NCBI RefSeq assembly: GCF_024701975.1 | Contig: NZ_JANLNM010000005.1 | Coordinates: 1-64,000 of the forward strand | Reading direction: 5' to 3' | Length of the DNA stretch: 64,000 nt | DNA from: Variovorax sp. ZS18.2.2 | Lineage (GTDB): Bacteria > Pseudomonadota > Gammaproteobacteria > Burkholderiales > Burkholderiaceae_C | In this document: piece by piece, positions 1 to 8,488 of the stretch | Numbering within the stretch: the first letter of the stretch is position 1 | How the letters are laid out: every line of letters starts with the position of its first letter | Translations under genes and position numbers: made by a program | The notes under the pieces: model-generated | The model's input: only the letters and a program-made list of their open reading frames with translations | Told to the model about the DNA's origin: nothing | Database searches by the model: none

Positions 1-139
1 CCTTGAGCGACGCGAGCGTCTCCAGGTTGCCCGCATAGGTCAGTTTGTCCAGATTCACGACCGGCTCATCGCTTTGCGCGATCCAGTCGAGTACGAAATT
101 GGCGCCAATGAAGCCCGCGCCGCCGGTTACCAGGATCAT
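1..139 (-). CDS. rfbB: dTDP-glucose 4,6-dehydratase, N-terminal part (cut by window edge)
   Basis: Only the first 46 codons lie in the window; the gene runs off the left edge. The translation begins MILVTGGAGFIGANFVLDW, the Rossmann GxxGxxG motif of extended SDR sugar-nucleotide enzymes, and goes on with NLDKLTYAGN, which is typical of RfbB. RfbB converts dTDP-glucose to dTDP-4-keto-6-deoxyglucose for rhamnose and O-antigen synthesis in the cytoplasm. A GDP- or UDP-sugar epimerase is less likely because of the DKLTYAGN signature, but so short a fragment cannot exclude it. The 86 bp up to position 225 would carry its promoter. Confidence 0.85.
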   Translation of the reverse strand, partial: MILVTGGAGFIGANFVLDWIAQSDEPVVNLDKLTYAGNLETLASLK

Positions 140-225
140 GAGGTCCCCTGTTGTTGTGGAACGATCGCCCTCCGGCGAAATGAACGGAGGATTATCCCAT
201 CGGCCCAAGGGGCCGAAACCCGGGG

Positions 226-254
226 TTGGCGCATCCGCGGTGCCCGCCTACAAT
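226..254 (+). promoter_or_regulatory. Sigma70-type promoter of the glycine riboswitch/dadA unit
   Basis: TTGGCG (226-231) and TACAAT (249-254) are separated by exactly 17 bp, close to the sigma70 consensus. The -10 box ends 6-7 bases before the first aptamer starts, so transcription would begin at about 261 and the riboswitch would sit at the very 5' end of the RNA. Confidence 0.7.
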
Positions 255-260
255 CGCCGC

Positions 261-478
261 ACTGCAGGAGAGCGGGCCACCCCGGTGGCCCTACCGAAGG
301 CGCAAACTCCCATAAACGCTCAGGTCGGCCCGAACAAGGGGTCAGTACTGCATCACATCAAACGCCGTCTGGAGAGCCATCGCACCCTGCAAAGGTGTCG
401 CGATGCACCGAAGGAGCAAACCCGTTGCAAAAGTGCAACAGGTGAATCTCTCAGGTACCGAGGACAGGGGGAGCGGCA
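261..478 (+). ncRNA. Tandem glycine riboswitch
   Basis: Two glycine aptamers lie in tandem. Aptamer 1 (about 261-350) has GGAGAG, then TACCGAAGGCGCAA, then GCTCAGGT. Aptamer 2 (about 363-478) has TGGAGAG (369-375), GCACCGAAGGAGCAAA (405-420), and AATCTCTCAGGTACCGAGG with GACAGGGGGAG (444-473). These blocks, their order and the short linker match the glycine riboswitch family, where each aptamer binds one glycine. GCCG at 364-367 can pair with CGGC at 474-477 to close P1 of aptamer 2. The controlled gene is the D-amino-acid dehydrogenase at 568, so free glycine probably raises or lowers its expression. Confidence 0.93.
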
Positions 479-503
479 ACTTGGACGGCGGACGTCCGGT
501 TGC
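476..503 (+). promoter_or_regulatory. Possible expression-platform hairpin after the riboswitch
   Basis: GCAAC (476-480) pairs with GTTGC (499-503), and GGACG (483-487) with CGTCC (493-497), forming a two-part stem. Its 5' arm overlaps the last bases of aptamer 2 P1 (474-477), so ligand binding could compete with the lower stem. No T-run follows, so it does not look like an intrinsic terminator; control may be Rho-dependent or translational. That reading is inference. Confidence 0.4.
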
Positions 504-567
504 TTGCTATTGAATCAGTAGCACACCACGCCCGCCATTCAAGCGCTGCACCTCAAAGGTACCTGCA

Positions 568-1869
568 ATGCGCGTGATCGTTCTTGGCGCCGGCCTGCTC
601 GGCGTGACTTCGGCTTATTACCTCCAGCAACTCGGCCACGAAGTGACCGTCATCGACCGGCAGGCCACCCCCGCCGCCGAAACCAGCTTCGCCAACGGCG
701 GGCAAATATCAGTCAGCCACGCCGAGCCCTGGGCCAACCCCAGCGCGCCGCTCAAGGTGCTGCAGTGGCTGGGCAAGGAAGACGCCCCGCTGCTCTTTCG
801 CATCCGCGCCGACATGCGCCAGTGGCTCTGGGGCCTGCAGTTTTTGCGCGAATGCACGCCGGCGCGCACGAAGCACAACATCGAGCAGATCGTGCGCCTG
901 GGCACCTACAGCCGCGACACGCTGCAGCAGCTGCGCCGCGACACGGGCCTGAGCTACGACCAGCGCACCCAGGGCATCCTGCATTTCTATACGACACAGA
1001 AGGAGTTCGACGGCGCACTCAAGCCGGCCGAGCAGATGCGCGCCCTCGGCTGCGAGCGGCTGGTGATCTCGGCCGACGAGGCGGTGAAGATCGAGCCCGC
1101 CCTCGCCCACATCCGCTCCCAGCTGGCCGGCGCCACCTACACGGCCGAGGACGAATCCGGCGACGCCAACCGCTTCGCCCGCGAGCTGGTCGGCCTCGCC
1201 GCCGCGGCCGGCGTGAAGTTCCTCATGAGCCACACCGTCACCGCGCTGCGCGAAGCCGGCGGCAGCATCGACCACGTCGAGGCGACCGACAACGAAGGCC
1301 GCTTCCAGCGCATCCGCGGAGACGCCTTCGTGCTCGCGATGGGATCGCTCAGCCCGCTGTACGCCGCGCCGCTGGGCATCCGCCTGCCGATCTACCCGGC
1401 CAAGGGCTACTCGGTGACGCTGCCCGTCAAGGACGCGTCGAAGGCGCACCAAGTCTCGCTGACCGACGACGAATACAAGCTCGTGTTCTCGCGCTACACG
1501 TCTGAATCGGGCGACCGCCTGCGCATCGCCGGCACGGCCGAGCTCAATGGCTACGACCGCGACCTGAACCGTGTGCGCTGCGAAGCCATCGTGCGCCGCG
1601 TCGAGGAACTGTTCCCCGGCGCCGGCGACACCACGCAGGCCCAGTTCTGGACGGGCCTGCGCCCCGCGACGCCGAGCAACGTGCCGATGATCGGCAAGAC
1701 GAAGCTGCCGAACCTGTACCTGAACACAGGCCACGGCACGCTGGGCTGGACGCATGCGTGCGGATCGGGCAAGTCGATCGCTCGGATCGTGAGCGGGCTG
1801 GCGCCGGAGGTGGACTTTGCGTTCACCGGCATGCCGGCGCCGCAGCCGCGCGTGCTGCAAGCGGCCTGA
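568..1869 (+). CDS. dadA: D-amino-acid dehydrogenase / glycine-oxidase-like FAD enzyme (DadA family)
   Basis: 433 residues, close to the length of E. coli DadA. The N-terminus VLGAGLLGVTSAYYL (residues 5-19) is the FAD-binding GxGxxG motif. The stretch ETSFANGGQISVSHAEPWANP is a DadA hallmark, and the C-terminal GLRPATPSNVPMIG with GHGTLGWTHACGSGK is the second FAD-contact region. DadA enzymes oxidatively deaminate D-amino acids, mainly D-alanine, to keto acid and ammonia, passing electrons to the respiratory chain at the inner membrane. Control by a glycine riboswitch suggests that glycine is a substrate, or that the gene serves glycine overflow; that is inference. The start ATG has a weak AAGGT Shine-Dalgarno (555-559). 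Confidence 0.9.
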   Translation: MRVIVLGAGLLGVTSAYYLQQLGHEVTVIDRQATPAAETSFANGGQISVSHAEPWANPSAPLKVLQWLGKEDAPLLFRIRADMRQWLWGLQFLRECTPARTKHNIEQIVRLGTYSRDTLQQLRRDTGLSYDQRTQGILHFYTTQKEFDGALKPAEQMRALGCERLVISADEAVKIEPALAHIRSQLAGATYTAEDESGDANRFARELVGLAAAAGVKFLMSHTVTALREAGGSIDHVEATDNEGRFQRIRGDAFVLAMGSLSPLYAAPLGIRLPIYPAKGYSVTLPVKDASKAHQVSLTDDEYKLVFSRYTSESGDRLRIAGTAELNGYDRDLNRVRCEAIVRRVEELFPGAGDTTQAQFWTGLRPATPSNVPMIGKTKLPNLYLNTGHGTLGWTHACGSGKSIARIVSGLAPEVDFAFTGMPAPQPRVLQAA

Positions 1870-1879
1870 TCGCGATCCG

Positions 1880-3157
1880 TCAATCCTTGCTGGTGAACAC
1901 CGTCAACACACCGGTGTAGCCATACAGGTGGTGCCGGGCGATTTCACCTGCGGCGAAGAAGCCGACCAGCGGCACGTCGCCCAGCGCGTGGCGCACGATC
2001 TGCAGTTCGGCGCCAGGTGCGCCGAAGTGCGGCCCGCCGCGCCCGGAGCAGCTCACGTACACCGCGCCCGCGATGCGGCGCGCGGGGTGCGGCGCGGCCT
2101 CCGCTTCGCCAGCAGCGACGGCACGGGCGGTGGCCAGCGTCTGCTCTTCCGGCTCCAGCTCTTCGCGGATCTCCGCGCAGATGCGCATCAGGTCGGCCCG
2201 CGCAGCCTGCGCATTGCGGCGACAGAAGGTCAGCCGCATGCCGGCCTCGGCCGTGTCGGCGATCGCGATGCCGCGGCGCGTCGGGTCCAGGCCGATGATG
2301 TGGCGCACCAGCACGTCGGCGCCCAGGTCGCCGGTGCGGCGCACGCCGTCGCTGCCCGCGTCGGCCAGGCCGACCAGCGTGTTGCGCACGGCGTCGATGG
2401 CTTCCTGCGGCCGTTCGAGCGACACCTGCAGGTCGGCCAGCAGCACATCGAGCGCGGGCTCGCCGTCGAGCTTGAGCAGGAGGTTGCCGTCGGCCTCGGT
2501 GATCTCGCGCTCGCGCACGCCCGAGCGCAGCGGCTGGCAGCCCTGCGTGACGCGCGACACCACCCGCACGCCTTCGCCGAACACCACGCCCGACAGGCCG
2601 CCCGAGAACACGCCGCCCGCGGCGCCGTGGCCGCGGATGTTGCCGTTGCCGCCCACCGCGAACTGCAGCGCACCGCCACGGCCCGACGAGAGTCCGCCGA
2701 AGAGATAGCCGGTGTCGACGCGGCCGGCCATCTCGCCGATCAGCTCGGTGAGGTCGGGCGTTGCGGGGTCGGCATGGACGAGCGCGGTGTGCGCCTCGAA
2801 CCCGCTCATCTCCGAATTGCTCAGCGGCGCCACGCCCGAGAACACGCGGTACTGGTCGCTCGGCAGCGCACAGAGCATGAGGCTCATGCCCGGTTCGTCG
2901 AAGTACTCGGCGTTGTTGGCCGAGACGCCGATGCCGACGGTGCCCGACCAGTCGGTCACCTCGGGCAGTTCAGCGCTCAGGTGATCGAGGATGTCCTGCG
3001 CCTCGGCTGCGTAGTGGTCGGTGATGTAGAGCAGCCCGAGCGTCGGCGCCGACGCGTAGTCGGGCAGGGCCATCTGCGCGCGCAACTGGGCCAGCACGAG
3101 ACCGGCCGCCATGCGCCATTGCGGATGGGTGGCATGACCAGTGGGAAACAACTTCAT
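1880..3157 (-). CDS. FIST domain protein (FIST_N + FIST_C)
   Basis: About 425 residues from the ATG at 3157; a TTG four codons upstream is possible but has no better ribosome site. The protein shows the two-part FIST layout: an N-terminal half with GTVGIGVSANNAEYFDE and GYLFGGLSSGRGG, and a C-terminal half ending VGFFAAGEIARHHLYGYTG. FIST modules occur in signal-transduction proteins and are thought to bind small molecules such as amino acids. This one is stand-alone, without a kinase, GGDEF or chemotaxis domain, and has no signal peptide, so it is probably a cytoplasmic sensor or an enzyme of unknown role. It lies 45 bp after phaM on the same strand. Confidence 0.85.
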   Translation of the reverse strand: MKLFPTGHATHPQWRMAAGLVLAQLRAQMALPDYASAPTLGLLYITDHYAAEAQDILDHLSAELPEVTDWSGTVGIGVSANNAEYFDEPGMSLMLCALPSDQYRVFSGVAPLSNSEMSGFEAHTALVHADPATPDLTELIGEMAGRVDTGYLFGGLSSGRGGALQFAVGGNGNIRGHGAAGGVFSGGLSGVVFGEGVRVVSRVTQGCQPLRSGVREREITEADGNLLLKLDGEPALDVLLADLQVSLERPQEAIDAVRNTLVGLADAGSDGVRRTGDLGADVLVRHIIGLDPTRRGIAIADTAEAGMRLTFCRRNAQAARADLMRICAEIREELEPEEQTLATARAVAAGEAEAAPHPARRIAGAVYVSCSGRGGPHFGAPGAELQIVRHALGDVPLVGFFAAGEIARHHLYGYTGVLTVFTSKD

Positions 3158-3202
3158 GATGCGTGCCAACCCGTTCTCTTCAAAAGTGGAATGTGTAGGA
3201 CG

Positions 3203-3973
3203 TCAGCGGCGGCCGGTGGTTCGCTTGCGCGCGGTGGCCGACGTCTTTTTCTTCGCGGCGGGCGTTGCCGCCTTCCTGGCCGCAGTTCTCGCCGCAGTTT
3301 TGGCCGCGGGCTTCTTTGCTACGGCCGTCGTCTTGCCCATCACCTTGCCGACCGCATCGGCCAGCGGCTGGGCCATGGCGGGGACCTTGAGCTGGGCCGC
3401 GTCCTGCAGCGCCGTGCTGGCGATCTGCTGGAACTGCTCGGTCAGCGAGCCCCACCATTGCATCGGATCGACCACGCCTTCGGCGGCAGCCGACTTGCCC
3501 GAGGCGGGCTTGGCGCGCGGCTTTTTCCTGGGCGCCGGTGCTTCTTCTTCCTCGATCTCGGTTTCGTCTTCTTCCTCGACCGGCTCGGGTTCGGGCGCGG
3601 CGGTGGCTGCAAAAGGTGCAGGGGCCGGCGCGGCTGCGGCCTGCTTGGTGAACACGCTCGCCAGGTCTTCCATCCGCACGTTCATGCCGCGCAGGGTCGA
3701 GAGCGTCATCTTCTGCACCTCGAGCGCCTGGATCGTGGCCTTGAGCGCATGGCCGTTCTGCTCGAGCCAGTACTGCACGGTCTTGAGTTCCTGGATGCGC
3801 TTGTCGACCTCTTCCACGCTCAGCGTGGGCGCCACCCAGCTCGCCAGGCTCGGGATGCCCGGCACCGACGATGCGGCGCCGGTGCCTGCGGCGGCGCCCC
3901 CGGCCAGGTTCTTCAGGAAGTCGAATCCGGGGACGAACTGGCTGAAGTTGAAAGGTTGGCTGGCGTTGGTCAT
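3203..3973 (-). CDS. phaM: PhaM-type polyhydroxyalkanoate granule regulatory protein
   Basis: 256 residues. The N-terminal part (about 45-115), with WVAPTLSVEEVDKRIQELK and MTLSTLRGMNVRMEDL, matches PhaM of Ralstonia-type PHA producers. An acidic linker of Glu and Pro follows at about 125-150. The tail from about 215 is rich in Lys, Ala and Arg, with PAKK-like repeats ending ARKRTTGRR. In characterised homologues the N-terminal part binds and activates PHA synthase and the basic tail binds DNA, tethering granules to the nucleoid. That this organism makes PHA is inferred; no phaCAB genes lie in the window. GGAG lies 10 bases before the ATG. Confidence 0.85.
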   Translation of the reverse strand: MTNASQPFNFSQFVPGFDFLKNLAGGAAAGTGAASSVPGIPSLASWVAPTLSVEEVDKRIQELKTVQYWLEQNGHALKATIQALEVQKMTLSTLRGMNVRMEDLASVFTKQAAAAPAPAPFAATAAPEPEPVEEEDETEIEEEEAPAPRKKPRAKPASGKSAAAEGVVDPMQWWGSLTEQFQQIASTALQDAAQLKVPAMAQPLADAVGKVMGKTTAVAKKPAAKTAARTAARKAATPAAKKKTSATARKRTTGRR

Positions 3974-4064
3974 GCGGGAGGTCTCCTGGCTGGGTTTTCT
4001 TGTGCTGGCAGCTTACTCCAAGCCCCCGGCCTTTGGCCCGCCAGGCGCCGCCTTTTACCCGCCG

Positions 4065-5510
4065 TCAGAGCTCGCTTCGAACCTTGCTGAAGACCTTCCA
4101 GAAGGTCGCGTCCTGCGAGGTCGCGAAGTTGATCCGCATCATGGTGCTCGGTGGCCGGCGCGCATGGAACAGCGAGCCCGGCGCCAGCAGGTAGCCCTGA
4201 TCGAGCATGCGCTGGGTCAGCGCGTCGGTGTCGACGCCCGTGTCGACCCAGCCGAACAGCCCCGCCGGCTCCGAGGCGAAGGTGCAGCCGTGCGACATCG
4301 CGAGCTTCACCGACCGCCCGCGCGCGCCGTCGAGCCGGATGCGCACGCGCTCCGCATGCCGGCGCAACTGCCCCTGGTCGATGCACCACGACAAGGCCCG
4401 CTCGAACAGCGTGGGCGAGGTCAGCGTGGCCAGGAGCTTGGTCTCCAGCAGCCGCTCCTTCAGCGCGGGCGGCGCGGCCAGGAAGCCGATGCGCCAGTTG
4501 GGCGCGATGATCTTGGCGAAGCCGCTCACGTAGACGGTGCGCTGCAGCCCGTCGAGCGCGCTCAGCCGCGTAGCGTGCTCGGGTGCGAGGTGGCTGTAGG
4601 TGTCGTCCTCGACGATGTGGAAGTCGTGCTCGTTCGCCAGCTTGAGCACCCGGTGGGCGCTCCCGGGCGTAAGGCTGTAGCCGGTCGGGTTGTGCAGCAC
4701 GCTCACGCTCACGAAGAGCTTGGGCTTGTGCAGCACGCAGTACTGCGCCATCACCTCCAGGTCGGGCCCGTCGGCGCGGCGCGGCACCGGCAGGATGCGC
4801 ATGCCCAGCGCCTCGAGCCGCGCGAACTCCAGCGCCCAGCCGGGCTCCTCGACCATCACCGGATCGCCCGGGCGCAGCAGCGTGCGGCTCACGATGTCCA
4901 GCGCATGGGTCGCGCCGATGGTGGTGATGATCTGGTCCGGCGCGGCCGGCACGTTGATGCCCACCAGCTTCTGCGAGAGGCTGCGGCGCAGGCTCATGTC
5001 GCCGGCGGGCTCGCCGTACTGGAGCGACAGCTCCTGCAGCACGGCTGTACTGGTCATGCGCCGCACGGCCGTGGGCATGAAGGTGGACGACATCCAGTCC
5101 GGCGGGAACACGCCCATGCCGGGCTGCGGCTTGTCGCTCGGGCGGTGGAACATGCTGCGGATCAGCGAACTGGCGTCGGCTGGGACGCGCGAGGCCATCA
5201 TCTGCACGGCCATCGCCGCCGGCATGCCGCTCAGGCCCGGCGCACCCGCGCCGTTGCTCGGGCGGCTGTCCTGTACCGGTGCCGAATCCCGCACGTAGAA
5301 GCCGCGCTGCCGGCGGGCTTCTACGAGGCCCTGCGCGAGCAGTTGGTCGTAGGCGGCGACCACCGTGTACGGGCTCACGCCCTGCTGCCGCGCGCATTCG
5401 CGCACCGAGGGCAGCCGGGCACCGGGCGGCAGCAACCGGGTGCGGATGCGCTCGGCCAAACGGTCGGCCAGTTGGCCGGTCAACGACTGGGTGGAGGTTC
5501 GAGTCAGCAT
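4065..5510 (-). CDS. MocR/GabR-type regulator (GntR wHTH + aminotransferase fold)
   Basis: 481 residues. Residues 1-75 form a GntR winged helix (LPSVRECARQQGVSPYTVVAAYDQL). Residues from about 110 form a fold-type I aminotransferase domain, with HNPTGYSL and the PLP-binding Lys333 in SGFAKIIAP. MocR proteins use PLP, or its adduct with an amino compound, as the sensed ligand and usually control a divergent operon of amine or amino-acid metabolism. The gene faces the LysE/EamA/aminotransferase operon across 103 bp, which fits control of amino-acid export. Which amino acid is sensed cannot be read from the sequence. Confidence 0.92.
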   Translation of the reverse strand: MLTRTSTQSLTGQLADRLAERIRTRLLPPGARLPSVRECARQQGVSPYTVVAAYDQLLAQGLVEARRQRGFYVRDSAPVQDSRPSNGAGAPGLSGMPAAMAVQMMASRVPADASSLIRSMFHRPSDKPQPGMGVFPPDWMSSTFMPTAVRRMTSTAVLQELSLQYGEPAGDMSLRRSLSQKLVGINVPAAPDQIITTIGATHALDIVSRTLLRPGDPVMVEEPGWALEFARLEALGMRILPVPRRADGPDLEVMAQYCVLHKPKLFVSVSVLHNPTGYSLTPGSAHRVLKLANEHDFHIVEDDTYSHLAPEHATRLSALDGLQRTVYVSGFAKIIAPNWRIGFLAAPPALKERLLETKLLATLTSPTLFERALSWCIDQGQLRRHAERVRIRLDGARGRSVKLAMSHGCTFASEPAGLFGWVDTGVDTDALTQRMLDQGYLLAPGSLFHARRPPSTMMRINFATSQDATFWKVFSKVRSEL

Positions 5511-5541
5511 GCTGTGTCGATGGGCTGTGTCGAAGGAATGA

Positions 5542-5591
5542 CCAATACAGATTCCCTATTTGTCCGATCATCTGTACTGGCACTGTAATGG
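5542..5591. promoter_or_regulatory. Candidate MocR operator between the regulator and the efflux operon
   Basis: Two direct repeats, CTGTACTGG (5572-5580) and CTGTAATGG (5583-5591), start 11 bp apart. A third copy lies inverted at 5542-5550 (CCAATACAG, which is CTGTATTGG on the minus strand). Direct plus inverted half-sites are the usual layout for dimeric MocR/PdxR/GabR proteins. The direct pair ends ten bases before a possible -10 box TAGAGT (5601-5606) of the downstream operon. A separate repeat, GCTGTGTCGA, occurs at 5511-5520 and 5524-5533 at the start of the regulator gene. Confidence 0.6.
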
Positions 5592-5613
5592 TCACAAGTT
5601 TAGAGTGTGTGCC

Positions 5614-6213
5614 ATGAACTGGCAAGAATTCACCGCGCTGCTGGTGCTGGCCACGGCGATGAGTTTTTCGCCCGGCCCCAACACCACGCTTTCCACCGCC
5701 CTGGCGGCCAACGGCGGACTGCCGCGCGCGATGCGCTTCGTGGTCGCGGTGCCGATCGGCTGGACGCTGCTGCTGGCGATCTGCGCCGCCGGCCTCGGCG
5801 CGCTGGTGGTGGCGGTGCCGCCGCTGCGCCTGGCGATCAAGGGCCTGGGCATCGCCTACTTGCTGTGGCTGGCGTACAAGCTCAGCGGCAGCGCCAAGCT
5901 CGGCAAGGCCGACAGCGCCAGCCTCTCGGTCGGTTTCGGCCAGGGCGTGATGCTGCAGTTCGTCAACATCAAGGCCTGGCTCCTCGCGCTCACGCTGGTG
6001 GCCGGGTGGATCGCCGGCCAGCCCGATGCCCTCTCGCGCTTCGCCATCGTCGCGCCGGTGATGCTGTTCTATGCCTTCACCAGCAACTTCGCCTATGCGC
6101 TGGTCGGTGCGCTGCTGCGCGATTGGCTGGCCAAGGGCAAGCGCCTTTTGTGGTTCAACCGCGCGATGGGGTTGGTGCTGGTGCTCACGGCCTGGTGGAT
6201 GGTGAGCGTATGA
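5614..6213 (+). CDS. LysE/RhtB family amino-acid exporter (first of three)
   Basis: 199 residues from the ATG at 5614. The N-terminal motif FSPGPNTTLS and about six hydrophobic segments are the LysE-family signature; the family exports basic, neutral or hydrophobic amino acids from the cytoplasm by proton antiport. The motif FVNIKAWLLALT around residue 115 is the second conserved block. It is the first gene of the operon facing the MocR regulator and overlaps the next gene by four bases (ATGA at 6210). A longer frame upstream lacks membrane-protein character, so the 5614 start is preferred. TAGAGT seven bases before the ATG could make the message almost leaderless. Confidence 0.88.
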   Translation: MNWQEFTALLVLATAMSFSPGPNTTLSTALAANGGLPRAMRFVVAVPIGWTLLLAICAAGLGALVVAVPPLRLAIKGLGIAYLLWLAYKLSGSAKLGKADSASLSVGFGQGVMLQFVNIKAWLLALTLVAGWIAGQPDALSRFAIVAPVMLFYAFTSNFAYALVGALLRDWLAKGKRLLWFNRAMGLVLVLTAWWMVSV

Positions 6214-7172
6214 GCGGCCGGTTGAACATCAAGGACGAGACGCTGGGCATGTGGCTCGGGGTGCTCGGCGTCGCCATGTTCGCCATCACGCTGCCGATGA
6301 CACGGCTGGCCACCGGCTCGCAAGACGCACCGCAGCTCTCGCCCTGGTTCGTCACGCTCGGGCGCGCGGCGCTGGCAGGCGTGCTGTCGGCCATCTTCCT
6401 CATCGTCACGCGCTCGCCGCGGCCGGCCGCGCACCAGTGGCGGCCGCTGGGCATCGCGGTGCTGGGCAATTGCATCGGCTTTCCGCTGCTGTTGGCCTAT
6501 GCGCTGCGTGTGGTCACGGCCAGCCACGCGGCGGTGGTGACGGCGCTGCTGCCGCTGGTCACCGCGGCGGTCGCCGCATGGGTGCTGCATCAGCGTGCGC
6601 GGCTGGGCTTCTGGCTCTGCGCCATCGCGGGCAGCCTGCTGGTGGTGGTGTTCTCGGTGCTGCGCGCGAGCCAGAGCGGCCATGGCTTCGGCTTCGAATG
6701 GGCCGACCTGCTGCTGGTGGGCGCGGTCATCGCGGCGTCGTTCGGCTACATCTACGGCGCGCAGGTCACGCCTTCGCTGGGCGCCGAGCGGGTGATCTGC
6801 TGGGTCTGCGTGATGGCACTGCCCTTCACGCTGCCGGCCACGCTGGCGCTGTGGCCGACGCAGCCCATCGCCACGGCGTCGTGGCTGGGCTTCGTCTACG
6901 TCGGCATGTTCTCGATGTGGATCGGCTTCTTCGCCTGGTACCGCGGCCTCGCCCTCGGCGGCGCACTGCGCGTGAGCCAGACGCAACTGCTGCAGCCCTT
7001 TCTGTCGATCCTCGCGTCGATCCCGATCCTGGGCGAACCGCTCGATGTGGTGACGCTGGGCTTCGCGATCGCGGTGGTGGCCACGGTGGTCATCGGCAAG
7101 CGGCTCTCGCAGCCGCAGGCCGCACCGGTAGCGGCGCCGCTCCCAGCGGGCGCAGCCGGAAGAAGCCGATGA
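6210..7172 (+). CDS. EamA/DMT family exporter
   Basis: 320 residues with about ten hydrophobic segments in two EamA repeats, the drug/metabolite transporter layout. The C-terminal half contains FVYVGMFSMWIGFFAWYRGLALG and QLLQPFLSILASIPILGEP, the conserved end of the second EamA repeat. Such proteins export amino acids and related metabolites, as RhaT and YdcZ relatives do. The start overlaps the LysE stop (ATGA), so the two are translationally coupled and probably act on related substrates. The exact substrate is unknown. Confidence 0.87.
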   Translation: MSGRLNIKDETLGMWLGVLGVAMFAITLPMTRLATGSQDAPQLSPWFVTLGRAALAGVLSAIFLIVTRSPRPAAHQWRPLGIAVLGNCIGFPLLLAYALRVVTASHAAVVTALLPLVTAAVAAWVLHQRARLGFWLCAIAGSLLVVVFSVLRASQSGHGFGFEWADLLLVGAVIAASFGYIYGAQVTPSLGAERVICWVCVMALPFTLPATLALWPTQPIATASWLGFVYVGMFSMWIGFFAWYRGLALGGALRVSQTQLLQPFLSILASIPILGEPLDVVTLGFAIAVVATVVIGKRLSQPQAAPVAAPLPAGAAGRSR

Positions 7173-7268
7173 CCGCTCCACTCCGCGCCGGTTGCAACAA
7201 AATCCATGTTGCAACCCATGGCGACCTGCCATCGAATCTCACCTCACCCGCCTGAAAGAAGAAACGCC

Positions 7269-8471
7269 ATGAACTGGAAACTCGCCGCCCGCGCCGCCAA
7301 GATGAACCCGTCGGTGCTGCGTGAAATCCTCAAGGTCACCGAACGCCCCGGCATCATCAGCCTGGCGGGTGGCCTGCCCTCGCCCAAGACCTTCCCGATC
7401 CAGGCTTTTGCCGACGCCTGCGCCGAAGTGCTGCACAACGACGGCCAGGCCGCGCTGCAGTACGCCGCGAGCGAAGGCTATGCGCCGCTGCGCCAGGCCG
7501 TGGCCGACATGCTGCCGTGGAACGTCGATCCCGCACAGGTGCTCATCACCACCGGCTCGCAGCAGGGCCTGGACCTCGTGGCCAAGGTGCTGATCGATCC
7601 GGGCAGCAAGGTGCTGGTCGAAACGCCCACCTACCTCGGCGCGCTGCAGGCCTTCGGCCCGATGGAGCCGAACCCGATGAGCGTGGCGAGCGACGAAGAC
7701 GGCGTGATCGTCGACGACCTCGTGGCCAAGGCGAAGGACGCACGCTTCGTCTACCTGCTGCCCAACTTCCAGAACCCGACGGGCCGCACCATGACGGAAG
7801 AGCGACGCGCCGCCGTCTCTGCCGCCGCCGCCGAAGCGGGCCTCCCGATCATCGAAGACAACCCTTATGGCGAACTCTGGTTCGACGAAGCCCCGCCGCT
7901 GCCGCTGACCGCGCGCAACCCCGAGGGCTGCATCTACCTGGGTTCGTTCTCGAAGGTGCTGGCGCCCGGCCTGCGCCTGGGCTTCCTGGTCGCGCCGAAG
8001 GCCATCTACCCGAAGCTGCTGCAGGCCAAGCAGGCGGTCGACCTGCACACCCCGATCTTCACGCAGCGCATGGTGTCGGCCGTGATGAAGGACGGTTTCC
8101 TCGACCGCCACGTGCCCACGATCCGCGCACTCTACAAGCGCCAGCGCGACGCGATGATCGCCGCGCTCACCCGCGAGATGGCCGGCCTGGACGTGAAGTT
8201 CAACGCGCCCAAGGGCGGCATGTTCCTGTGGGCGCGCCTGCCCGAGGGCATCGACACCGTGAAACTGCTGCCCAAGGCGGTCGAGCGCAACGTGGCCTTC
8301 GTGCCCGGCGCGCCGTTCTACGCGGGCCTGGGCGATCCGCGCACGCTGCGCCTGTCGTTCGTGACGGCCAGCGAGGAGGAAATAGCCACCGCCATCGCCG
8401 CGCTCGCGCTCACGCTGCGCGAAGAGCTGGCACTGCTCGGCGAGCACAAGCTCGCGCCTGCATCGGTCTAA
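7269..8471 (+). CDS. PLP-dependent aminotransferase, 2-aminoadipate/LysN-like class
   Basis: 400 residues, fold-type I. It has SLAGGLPSPKTFP near the start, PNFQNPTGR (N169, P170) and the PLP lysine K229 in YLGSFSKVLAPGLRLGFL. These match the aminotransferase class that includes 2-aminoadipate transaminases and the catalytic half of MocR regulators. It probably moves an amino group between an amino acid and 2-oxoglutarate or pyruvate in the cytoplasm. It lies 96 bp after the EamA gene and 17 bp before the second LysE gene. Its likeness to the divergent regulator's C-terminal domain suggests both see the same ligand. Confidence 0.9.
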   Translation: MNWKLAARAAKMNPSVLREILKVTERPGIISLAGGLPSPKTFPIQAFADACAEVLHNDGQAALQYAASEGYAPLRQAVADMLPWNVDPAQVLITTGSQQGLDLVAKVLIDPGSKVLVETPTYLGALQAFGPMEPNPMSVASDEDGVIVDDLVAKAKDARFVYLLPNFQNPTGRTMTEERRAAVSAAAAEAGLPIIEDNPYGELWFDEAPPLPLTARNPEGCIYLGSFSKVLAPGLRLGFLVAPKAIYPKLLQAKQAVDLHTPIFTQRMVSAVMKDGFLDRHVPTIRALYKRQRDAMIAALTREMAGLDVKFNAPKGGMFLWARLPEGIDTVKLLPKAVERNVAFVPGAPFYAGLGDPRTLRLSFVTASEEEIATAIAALALTLREELALLGEHKLAPASV

Positions 8472-8488
8472 GGCAAGGGGACCTGCCG

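Noticed and set aside
45..521. 158-codon frame across the rfbB start and the riboswitch
   Set aside because: The DNA is explained by the rfbB N-terminus, a promoter and two glycine aptamers; the translation shows no protein-like pattern.
1817..4090. 757-codon plus-strand frame covering the FIST and phaM genes
   Set aside because: Low-complexity Arg/His/Ala-rich translation, antisense to two genes with clear family motifs.
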